Source of the DNA: Pedobacter alluvionis
Lineage (GTDB): Bacteria > Bacteroidota > Bacteroidia > Sphingobacteriales > Sphingobacteriaceae
Reading direction: 5' to 3'
Assembly (NCBI RefSeq): GCF_003664035.1
Contig: NZ_RCCK01000010.1
Coordinates: 186,001 to 250,000, forward strand
DNA length: 64,000 bases
The position numbers and the translations under genes were made by a program. Under the pieces are notes generated by a model. That model worked only from the letters and a program-made list of their open reading frames with translations. It made no database searches and had not been told where the DNA came from. Shown here in pieces: positions 16,393-23,792 of the stretch (its first letter is position 1; every line of letters starts with the position of its first letter).

Positions 16393-16815
16393 GTCAGTCT
16401 GAGCGTAGTCGAAGACCATTTCAACGCACTAATAAAGCAATTGACTACGCTATCATAGACGTTATTCGCAAATTACTATTAATCAAAAGCTTAACTCCTT
16501 TTGTGTTTCCATCCAGCTAGGCCATATCACGGTATCCCCGTTCTACTTAAATCCGGCCTAACAAATTTTTCGGGCTACACTGTTCTGGCCGAACAACTGG
16601 CTTCAAAAGAAAAATTTTCAGCCGGTGTTTTTTGTTTTTTCACTTGCTTTTATTTTTTCAATTGTGTTCAAGCTAGCTGCGCTGGTCTTTTTGACACCAA
16701 AAAGAAAGAGCCCTTCGGCGGCGGCGAGCCGAGGCAAGACCGCGCCGTAGGATAAGAGAAGACAATTCTACGTCACTAATTTGATTTTATACCATAAATT
16801 ATCCCTTAGTGTGAC
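16393..16815 (+). repeat. ~420-bp interspersed repeat, copy A
   Basis: One of three long copies (others 19100-19533 inverted and 47297-47689 direct). It opens with GTCAGTCTGAG and closes with a partial inverted match (CTTAGTGTGAC), 8 of 11 positions. The conserved core blocks are around 16533-16584 (taggcc... to tttttcgggct), 16606-16630 (aaattttcagccggtg) and 16688-16735 (gacaccaaaaagaaagagccc to gccgaggcaagaccg). Copy A carries an extra ~35 bp between the second and third blocks. The block beginning taggcc can fold by pairing aggcc with ggcct. The ORF at 16501-16755 is not conserved between copies, so this looks non-coding, MITE-like or structured-RNA-like. Confidence 0.8.
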
Positions 16816-16860
16816 AGCAAAAGGCCCACTTATATTTGTTATAAAAATTTAAACAGGCTT

Positions 16861-18726
16861 TTATTCAATGGTAATTAAAAACTTAAATGTAGCGGTAACT
16901 TTTTTATTGGTTTCATATTCATAAACAAGTGCCTGGCTGATTGTAAATTGATCGCCTTTAGCAACATGCTGTGGAAATTGGCCCAGATCAAAACTTAATT
17001 TTGTACCATCCAGTTCTGAAAAAACTTTTGCATCAGCCCCCCAATTAATTACATTTCCACTTGCATTAAACCAATGCCCGTAACCATTCGCCGTTGTTTG
17101 GGCATTCAAGCTACCGTTGCTTTCTACACCGTAGAATTTTATTGTTTTATTGGCTAAACCTTCGGTAATTTTAGCAGGTAAAAGCGTAAAAGCCTGAACC
17201 AGTTTATCCTGATCAAAGTTTACCGTAGTTCTGGTGTAGTTAGTTAAATCAAGCGGTATTTTAACCGGAATAGAGAAGGTAACATCCTTTGGAGTGGCAC
17301 CCGGATTCACAGAAAGGTCATTTATAAGTGTCGTATTGGTAAACTTAACCTTGTAAGGCCATTGGTCATCGTTAGCATTATTATCATCCCACCCGTGTTG
17401 TGTATATGTTTTCGGGGCGCCAGACACTACAAACCAGAGTTTACTACAATCAGCCGGCATGGTAAAGGTTGCATTCCCGTTTGTACCTTCGAACATGTTG
17501 CTGTACACTCTTGTACCGTTGTTAAGCAATGCAACATATCCATATCGCCAGCCCGCTCGGGATGCATCGACCTGGTTATAGCCTGACGCATTTGCTAAAC
17601 CGGTAAATTGGGCGTTTAAAACAGTACCTGCTGCTGGTATTTTCAAAGGCACCAGATTATATCCGGTAGTGCCTGGGCAGCGCGCATATTTTACCTGAAA
17701 ACTTCCGTCTGTTAATTTATCAAACTCGTAAGGCTGCTTGCCGATAAAGTCGGCCCCTAAGGTTTTTATACTTGGGATATCCCAGGTTGCAAATTTGGTT
17801 GCAGCATCGTAAATTTCGTCATTTAGCTGTTTAACATTAATGCCGGTTAAACGCATATAGGCCTCAATCGGATCTTCTGGTTTTATTGCGCCTCGCCAGA
17901 TTCTTCCAATGATATCAATACCATGTTTCGAGGCCCAGTAATAGTGGATAAAGTAGCTTGCATACCGTTGCCCTTCGTGATTGATATGGCGATGAGCATT
18001 ATCCATATAAACCCCGAAATTGTAGGAGGTAAATGCTTCGGAAGGATAACTTTGAAATGATTGCCATTGTGCCGTTTGCTCCCAAAATCCATTATTAGGT
18101 TTACCACCAAAGCCATATCTAAATCCGGTTTGGCCGCCTTGATCGCAAAAAACCTGATATTGAAAGCAGTGGCCAATTTCATGTGCAAGTACAGAGCCCA
18201 CGGGTTGTACAGCTTGCGGATTGATCCATAAAGCACCGATGGTATCATCATAACCAGACCCGGTTGCGCGCCACTCATCCTGATGATATAAAAAGATAAG
18301 CATCTTATATTTATCTAGTTTCGACTTCCCAAGTTCTGCAAACTTTAGTGTATTAACGTTGATCTGATAAAAGCTTTCTGCTTTTTTAAGTAAATCAACG
18401 ATGTCTACCCTATATTTTGCAGGTACATTTTGAGAACCTGGGTTGTCACTGCCATACTTGAGGTCCCAAAAAATAATAAAATGTTCTGATTGACTACTTC
18501 TTGCATAACTCCATGCACTATTTTTATTGTTAAAATCCATTTCTTTATATTCATTTGGAATATAAACAGATAGTGTATCTTTCCCCTTCAAAGGGGTAGT
18601 GGAAACTTCTTCAAGAGATTTCTCTTTTTTGCAGCCAATAAAGATAAGCATAGGTAAAAGCAGTAATAAAAAGAATGCTAATTTCATAAGCCCAAAAGTC
18701 TTGTGTAGGTCTTTTTTTAGTTTCAT
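16861..18726 (-). CDS. secreted lipoprotein with HEIGH metalloprotease-like motif (DUF6055/DUF4859-like)
   Basis: About 621 residues from ATG 18726; the frame extends to 18792, but a TAnnTTTG box at 18748-18755 lies inside that extension, and MKLAFFLLLL at 18687 is another candidate start. The lipobox is FIGC. The N-terminal half (~40-330) matches DUF6055-type proteins: SEHFIIFWDLKYG, then His182-Glu183-x-x-His186 in LAHEIGHCFQYQ, and FWEQTAQWQSFQSYP, which may supply further ligands. Two beta-sandwich segments follow, the last (~480-620) DUF4859-like (VTFSIPVKIPLDL; IKFYGVESNGSL; FTISQALVYEYETNKKVTATF). The HExxH motif suggests a zinc metallopeptidase acting on a surface protein or glycoprotein; the substrate is unknown. 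The gene is flanked by inverted repeat copies A and C. Confidence 0.75.
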   Translation of the reverse strand: MKLKKDLHKTFGLMKLAFFLLLLLPMLIFIGCKKEKSLEEVSTTPLKGKDTLSVYIPNEYKEMDFNNKNSAWSYARSSQSEHFIIFWDLKYGSDNPGSQNVPAKYRVDIVDLLKKAESFYQINVNTLKFAELGKSKLDKYKMLIFLYHQDEWRATGSGYDDTIGALWINPQAVQPVGSVLAHEIGHCFQYQVFCDQGGQTGFRYGFGGKPNNGFWEQTAQWQSFQSYPSEAFTSYNFGVYMDNAHRHINHEGQRYASYFIHYYWASKHGIDIIGRIWRGAIKPEDPIEAYMRLTGINVKQLNDEIYDAATKFATWDIPSIKTLGADFIGKQPYEFDKLTDGSFQVKYARCPGTTGYNLVPLKIPAAGTVLNAQFTGLANASGYNQVDASRAGWRYGYVALLNNGTRVYSNMFEGTNGNATFTMPADCSKLWFVVSGAPKTYTQHGWDDNNANDDQWPYKVKFTNTTLINDLSVNPGATPKDVTFSIPVKIPLDLTNYTRTTVNFDQDKLVQAFTLLPAKITEGLANKTIKFYGVESNGSLNAQTTANGYGHWFNASGNVINWGADAKVFSELDGTKLSFDLGQFPQHVAKGDQFTISQALVYEYETNKKVTATFKFLITIE

Positions 18727-18747
18727 ATAAGTTATAGGTTGTTTACT

Positions 18748-18755
18748 CAAACATA
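18748..18755 (-). promoter_or_regulatory. candidate -7 element (TATGTTTG) for the HEIGH-motif lipoprotein gene
   Basis: On the minus strand the octamer reads TATGTTTG, fitting TAnnTTTG, 21 nt before ATG 18726. No TTG at the expected 17-23 nt spacing was found, so support is partial. The sequence from 18793 to 19099 holds nothing else recognisable. Confidence 0.3.
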
Positions 18756-19099
18756 AGTAATAATACAAGGTTGTATTCTTGTATTTTAGCAATTAATAAT
18801 CTGATATTGATATTGTTATGTGTATTTTTGATCTGTGGATTATCAAAGTGTGAATGGAATTAATTGTGCTTTTAGAAAGAGAGGCGGTGAATTATTTTCC
18901 ATCATTGTTCGGCAATCTTAAAATAAAGTTTATGCACTATTTTATCGGTGCGTTGGCGGTTTATTTAGATTTTATGAGCGCATCAACAAAGGGTGGTTTT
19001 CTGCGATACTAATGCTATCCATCATACAAATTGCATCAATAGTTTAATGGAGGCCGCATCATAAATATTTTTTCTCAAAGTTTGTAAACGTCGAGTGCA

Positions 19100-19533
19100 G
19101 TCTGTATTAAGGTGTAATTTATTTTATAAAATCAATATGAGTGAAGTTTAATTGATTTCTTTTGCCATACAGCACGGTCTTGCCTCGGCTCTCCGCCGCC
19201 GAAGGGCTCTTTCTTTTTGGCATCAAAAAGAAACAAAAAATGCCGGCTGAAAATTTATTCATTTATTGTTTATAACTTTCAACTGCATTCATGAGGGCTT
19301 CGCCGTTTTCTTTTGACGCCAGTTGTGCGGCCAGAACAGTACAGCCCGAAAAATTTGTTAGGCCGGATTTAAGTAGAACGGGGATACCGTGCTATGGCCT
19401 AGCTGTAAGGAAATGCGAACTTGTTAAAATTCTGATTAATAATGATTTGAGAAATAACGTCGATAGTAGGCTGTTGAGTATCGAAAAACCTCGTATGGTG
19501 TTATGGTGAGCCCTTCGACAGGCTCAGAATGAC
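19100..19533 (-). repeat. ~430-bp interspersed repeat, copy C (inverted)
   Basis: Reverse complement of the family seen at 16393 and 47297. The shared blocks are at 19177-19215 (cggtcttgcctcggctc ... aagggctctttc), 19239-19256 (gccggctgaaaattta), and 19345-19403 (cccgaaaaatttgtta... to tggcctagctgtaagg). It ends at 19521-19533 with ggctcagaatgac, the GTCATTCTGAGCC edge. An insertion of ~60 bp lies between the second and third blocks. The small frame 19291-19509 inside it is not conserved in copies A and B beyond the DNA similarity. Confidence 0.8.
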
Positions 19534-19599
19534 AATTCTCTATTTATGATACAGTTATTATTCTTTTACTGGATTAGGTTGCTCTCCTGAGCTGAAAGC

Positions 19600-21360
19600 T
19601 TAAATCATTAAAGCCCGACTTTTTTTATCGATCAGTAAACCTTCGATAGCGAGAATATCAATTTCTGTATTTAAAAAGCAACATATTGCATCTTCCGGAC
19701 TGGAGGCCATGGGTTCGTTCATTACATTTAAGGAAGTGTTAATAACTGCAGGGCATCCCGTAAGGTTGTAAAAAGCGGTGATTACCTTATGAAAATCAGG
19801 ATGATGTACCTGGTTTACGATCTGAACCCGTGCCGTCCCATCAACATGTACTGCTCCCGGAATTAAAACTGCATTGGATGCCTGTTGGCTATTGTTTGAA
19901 TAATTTTCTGTAAATAACATATAGCGGTTTTTTGAACCTTCACCGAAATATAAATCTGCAAATTCTTCCAAAATAGCCGGGGCAAACGGACGGAAGGACT
20001 CCCTAAACTTAATTTTTGCATTAAGTATTGCTTTCATCTCGCTGTTTCTGGGGTCTGCGAGAATGCTGCGGCAACCCAATGCTCTTGGTCCAAACTCTGT
20101 TCTTCCTTTAAAATATGCGATTACTTTGCCTTCGGCTAAATATTCCGCTATTTTAAGATAATAAAGTTCATGCTCAACTTCTTCATAATTTAAGCCATAG
20201 GCGGAAAGTGCTCTGATCACTTCATGCCGGGTATAGCTGGGGCCGAGTAATGACTGTTTCATTCCATCCGCCTGCGGATCCACATTTCTAACTCCAGATA
20301 AATGCTCGTAAAATACACTGTAAGCGGCACCCAATGCGCCGCCAGCATCTCCTGCTGCAGGTTGTACCCAAATCCGTTTGAAACCAGAATGTTGCCTGAT
20401 GGCTGAATTTATGATACAGTTCAACGCAACGCCTCCTGCAATACAGAGATTATCTATCGCAAATTCCCTGTAAAGACTTTGAGTCAGTTTAATCATGATC
20501 TCTTCAGTTACTTTTTGTATGGAGCTTGCAATATCTTTGTGAAAGGTCAAAAGCGCTTCGCCTTTCGCTCGCACTGGATGGCCAAAAAGTTTGTCGAATT
20601 TTTTATTGGTCATTTTCAATCCTGTGCAGTAATCAAAATAATCCATGTTCAGGAGAAAAGAACCATCTGTTTTAACATCAATCAAATGATCATAAATCAG
20701 CTGTTTATATACCGGTGTGCCGTAAGAAGCTAAACCCATTACTTTATATTCGTCAGAATTGACTTTGAAACCTAAATAATAGGTGAAGGCAGAATATAAA
20801 AGTCCGATGGAGTTAGGGAAATTTATCTCCTTTTTTAAAGTCAGTTGTGCCGAATGTCCAACTGAAACAGTTGTTGTGGCCCATTCGCCCACGCCATCTA
20901 CAGTTAATACCACCGCCTGTTCAAATGGACTGGGGTAAAAAGCGGAGGCTGCATGGGAACGGTGATGATCGGCAAATAGGATGGTGCGCGATTTTTTCCA
21001 GTTGGGATCTATGGTATTAAGTGCCCTGGCTATATTTTTTTTTATGAATAGTTTGTCCTTTAACCAAACAGGCATCGACTTAAGGAAAGATCTTAGTCCT
21101 CTGGGGGCGAAATTGACATAAGTTTCGAGCAAGCGCTCAAATTTCAAAAATGGCTTTTCGTAAAATACAACATGATCTACCTCTGCCAGGGAGATGCTGG
21201 CAAATTTAAGGCAGAACTTTATTGCTTCTGCAGGGAATGACTCATCATTTTTAATCCTGGAGAAACGCTCTTCCTGCGCAGCAGCAATAACTTCTCCATT
21301 CTTCAACAAACATGCAGCGCTATCATGATAGTAAGCAGAAATACCTAAAATATAAGCCAT
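19600..21360 (-). CDS. NodU/CmcH/SxtI-family O-carbamoyltransferase
   Basis: A 586-residue cytoplasmic enzyme; ATG 21360 gives the canonical start MAYILGISAYYHDSAACLL, and the 18-codon extension to 21414 lies over the DUF5989 gene. The N-terminal Kae1-like domain carries HDSAA, QEERFSRIKND, DHHRSHAASAFYPSPF and VVLTVDGVGEW; the C-terminal YrdC-like/carbamoyltransferase C domain carries GGVALNCIIN, RTEFGPRALGCRSILADPR and a terminal LNVMNEP. Family enzymes transfer carbamoyl from carbamoyl phosphate via carbamoyl-AMP to hydroxyl groups, e.g. of nodulation factors, cephamycin and saxitoxin. It is the last gene of a four-gene cassette behind the GH31 PUL. The acceptor, perhaps a glycan or lipid-linked sugar, is unknown. 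Confidence 0.92.
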   Translation of the reverse strand: MAYILGISAYYHDSAACLLKNGEVIAAAQEERFSRIKNDESFPAEAIKFCLKFASISLAEVDHVVFYEKPFLKFERLLETYVNFAPRGLRSFLKSMPVWLKDKLFIKKNIARALNTIDPNWKKSRTILFADHHRSHAASAFYPSPFEQAVVLTVDGVGEWATTTVSVGHSAQLTLKKEINFPNSIGLLYSAFTYYLGFKVNSDEYKVMGLASYGTPVYKQLIYDHLIDVKTDGSFLLNMDYFDYCTGLKMTNKKFDKLFGHPVRAKGEALLTFHKDIASSIQKVTEEIMIKLTQSLYREFAIDNLCIAGGVALNCIINSAIRQHSGFKRIWVQPAAGDAGGALGAAYSVFYEHLSGVRNVDPQADGMKQSLLGPSYTRHEVIRALSAYGLNYEEVEHELYYLKIAEYLAEGKVIAYFKGRTEFGPRALGCRSILADPRNSEMKAILNAKIKFRESFRPFAPAILEEFADLYFGEGSKNRYMLFTENYSNNSQQASNAVLIPGAVHVDGTARVQIVNQVHHPDFHKVITAFYNLTGCPAVINTSLNVMNEPMASSPEDAICCFLNTEIDILAIEGLLIDKKSRALMI

Positions 21361-21373
21361 GCTGCGTGCCTGA

Positions 21374-21523
21374 TTAGAATAAACTATAAATAAATGGGGC
21401 CAATACCGAGCCATGCGCTGCTACCAGTACTAAACCAATGGTAATCAGGATGATAAATAAGGGCCACAACCAGTATTTTTTGCGCTGGGTTAAGAAATGG
21501 AAAAATTCGACCAGTGTATTCAT
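21374..21523 (-). CDS. DUF5989-like 49-aa membrane microprotein
   Basis: A 49-residue frame (MNTLVEFFHFLTQRKKYWLW ... ending GSVLAPFIYSLF) with an amphipathic start, a basic QRKK patch, one transmembrane helix (about residues 19-36) and a terminal APFIYSLF motif. This is the pattern of DUF5989 proteins, which occur beside NodU-type carbamoyltransferases and SxtJ proteins, like sxtK in saxitoxin clusters. It lies 12 nt after the SxtJ-like gene and 13 nt before the carbamoyltransferase. It is short enough to be missed by automated callers. It probably forms a membrane anchor or partner for the carbamoyltransferase; that role is inferred. Confidence 0.85.
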   Translation of the reverse strand: MNTLVEFFHFLTQRKKYWLWPLFIILITIGLVLVAAHGSVLAPFIYSLF

Positions 21524-21535
21524 GTTTGTATTAAT

Positions 21536-21919
21536 TTAGAACTGTTGATTAAGTGAGCCCATCGCCCGGCCCGATACATCTTCCCAATAAGAAACCAACT
21601 GCTTATTTTTTGTTGTTTTTAAACTCTGCTTTTTAAATAGACGTAGTAAAAGGGCAATTGGGGTTAGTATAAAGATATATACCAGGGTTAATAAAATTGT
21701 ACCATTAACCATTCCCAGAAAATTACCAACTTTTATCCATATCGTCCGCATTGGTTCGAGGTATTGCGGAATAAAGAGGGCCATTATGATTAAGCCCGCT
21801 GATAGCAAAAGCATTATCTGCTGCGGGCAGGTTCCCTTCCAAAAAATAAGGCAAAGCAAAATAACTGTGGCGCCTAAAATAAATCCGAATTTCTTGTTTT
21901 CTAATTTTTTGTTGCTCAT
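21536..21919 (-). CDS. SxtJ-like membrane protein
   Basis: A 127-residue protein from ATG 21919, one base after the stop of the SGNH gene; a longer frame to 21991 overlaps that gene and is disfavoured. Three to four hydrophobic segments are visible (FGFILGATVILLCLIFW; IMLLLSAGLIIMALF; GNFLGMVNGTILLTLVYIFILTPIALLLRLF), followed by a cytoplasmic tail with SYWEDVS. SxtJ proteins are small membrane proteins always found beside O-carbamoyltransferases; their biochemical role is unknown. The tight spacing (1 nt before, 12 nt after) shows one operon with the SGNH protein, DUF5989 and the carbamoyltransferase. Confidence 0.85.
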   Translation of the reverse strand: MSNKKLENKKFGFILGATVILLCLIFWKGTCPQQIMLLLSAGLIIMALFIPQYLEPMRTIWIKVGNFLGMVNGTILLTLVYIFILTPIALLLRLFKKQSLKTTKNKQLVSYWEDVSGRAMGSLNQQF

Positions 21920-21920
21920 G

Positions 21921-23741
21921 TTACCTGCTATTTTTATTCCTATATTTTGCTGCTGTTTCATCGGCTCTGAGCTGGTGATAATAGCTGGCAATTAACTCAT
22001 TGATGTTATTCGATGGAACTTCTTTTTTAAGTTTAATGATATTTTTCAGTATTCCTTCAGTTTGTGCATCCAGGTAGGATTGCTGACCGGAGCGCTTTAT
22101 TCTATCATCATACTGCAACGCTTGTTCAGGAAGATCTGATTTAAAATAAAACAAAAAAAGATTATTAGCATTCCCGCGTGTTGGTTCAAGGTCATACGCT
22201 TTTTTGAAATAAAATTCAGCGGTTTCCAGGTTTGCCAGTTCAAAAGCTAAACGGCCTGCGTATGTGTAATAACTTATTTGATAGGGATTTTCCAGCAGCA
22301 CAGCTTCGGTAACCTTTAAGGCTTTTTGTTTGTCTGCATTGGCCATAGCGGCTTTATACAGTTCATCCATTGCTGTCCTCCAGGTAATCCTGTCTACAGC
22401 TAATGCCCCTGCAAGTTGTTCATCTATCGAATTTCCACGGTTGTAAGCTGTTATGGGCTCATTAAAGGGCCAACCCGAACGGAGCATCATAATCTGATAT
22501 GCACCATATAACGAATCTACTTTGGTAACAGGCATATTAACCAACAATTGTGCAAAAGACATTTCACTTTGTTTTTTTGCCGGTATTAAATTTCTGTTGT
22601 TAATCTGTTGATAAAAAGATTCGCTCATGATTGCATAACCCAATAAATTTGGATGAACATGCTCTAAAATGGTTTCTTTGCCAATTATTCCACTAACCTC
22701 GTTTTTCTCAAACCAGGCACGAGTATCCGCCAGGTAAATGCCTGGGTATTGCTTACATAACTTTCTAATGATTTGGTTGAAGGCTTCCGGCGCTCTGAAA
22801 CGCAGCTGATCGTACTCTTTAGCCAAAACAAAATTTGTTTTTGCGGCTTTAAAATCACCATTTACGTATAATTTTTTGCCATTTCCGTATTGCTTTTCAG
22901 CTGAAAATTTGCCTGCGCTTATAAATGGTTTAAGGTCTTTTTCGTTACTTACCAGCGTACTGATTACGGTTGGGATGTGTTTTTTTGATAATAATTGGCA
23001 CAATTCGTCCATATTGCTGTTAAACTGAGCTATGCCACGGTTAAAATCGGCAGATTGATAAGGTATTTGCTGGTTGGTTACCATACGTTTCATCAGGTTT
23101 TCCCGCTTATCAATTCTTTTTCCAAAAAGTTTTGCAGTAGCCTCAATGATGCGGTCTGACAACTGTACCAACTTAAGTTCACGCAGTTTAATCACCAGTT
23201 TTATCCAAGTGCTATTGCCCTTAATCCGGCTGGTAGAGCCGATACCCAAAGCGCCGTAATACTCATTATGTCCGGTGTATACCAACACCAGATCTGGTTC
23301 ATAACTAACAATTTGCTTTGCAAAATCTAATACCGTGTACGAATTTACCGCGGTAAGCGAAACATTAATCACCTCGAAGTTCAGGCTGGGATATTGGTGT
23401 ATCAGCCGGTATTGTAACCACCTGTGAAACGATCCGTTGTGCATGTATGGGTAGCCTGCAGTAGTCGATTCGCCAATTACAAATATCCTGTAGGTGTTTT
23501 TAGATTTTACGATGCCGAATGGTTCCCGGTTACCCTGGGTTGCATTGGCACTGGTAGAAAAAAACTTATAAGAAGCGGTAGGGTTCATCATCATGTAGCC
23601 CTGCTGATCGGGATCTTTGATAAATAATGACGGATGAAAACCATAATTGAAAATTCTCAAAAGGATTTCGATGAAGCATAAAAATACCAATGGCAGCGAC
23701 AATGCCGCTGCCTTAAAGTATATTTCTTTTCCCCTGTTCAT
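21921..23741 (-). CDS. membrane-anchored SGNH/GDSL hydrolase-like protein with TPR repeats
   Basis: A 606-residue protein with an N-terminal transmembrane anchor (ALSLPLVFLCFIEILLRIF, about 13-31). The SGNH fold follows: block I IGESTTAGYP with Ser92, a block II/III region (NVSLTAVNSYTVLDFAKQ; YTGHNEYYGALGIG), and block V LEHVHPNLLGY with His. Residues ~450-600 are TPR-like helices (ALKVTEAVLLENPYQISYYTYAGRLAF; LETAEFYFKKAYDLEPTRGNANNLFL). Such fusions typically accompany SxtJ/DUF5989/carbamoyltransferase genes in Bacteroidota. SGNH enzymes act as esterases or acyl/carbamoyl-ester hydrolases. It may present or edit the carbamoylated product at the membrane; that is inference. It starts 51 nt after the GH31 stop, so is likely co-transcribed with the PUL. 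Confidence 0.85.
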   Translation of the reverse strand: MNRGKEIYFKAAALSLPLVFLCFIEILLRIFNYGFHPSLFIKDPDQQGYMMMNPTASYKFFSTSANATQGNREPFGIVKSKNTYRIFVIGESTTAGYPYMHNGSFHRWLQYRLIHQYPSLNFEVINVSLTAVNSYTVLDFAKQIVSYEPDLVLVYTGHNEYYGALGIGSTSRIKGNSTWIKLVIKLRELKLVQLSDRIIEATAKLFGKRIDKRENLMKRMVTNQQIPYQSADFNRGIAQFNSNMDELCQLLSKKHIPTVISTLVSNEKDLKPFISAGKFSAEKQYGNGKKLYVNGDFKAAKTNFVLAKEYDQLRFRAPEAFNQIIRKLCKQYPGIYLADTRAWFEKNEVSGIIGKETILEHVHPNLLGYAIMSESFYQQINNRNLIPAKKQSEMSFAQLLVNMPVTKVDSLYGAYQIMMLRSGWPFNEPITAYNRGNSIDEQLAGALAVDRITWRTAMDELYKAAMANADKQKALKVTEAVLLENPYQISYYTYAGRLAFELANLETAEFYFKKAYDLEPTRGNANNLFLFYFKSDLPEQALQYDDRIKRSGQQSYLDAQTEGILKNIIKLKKEVPSNNINELIASYYHQLRADETAAKYRNKNSR

Positions 23742-23792
23742 GTTTTATTTAGTGGATATTGTTTTACAACATTCATTGCCTCATTTTTTGGC

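Noticed and set aside
16501..16755. 84-codon frame inside repeat copy A
   Set aside because: Not conserved as protein in copies B and C; differences hit codon positions without regard to coding, so it is a by-product of the repeat.
18726..18792. Upstream start for the HEIGH-motif lipoprotein
   Set aside because: A TAnnTTTG box lies inside this extension and the lipoprotein signal begins only at 18726 or 18687.
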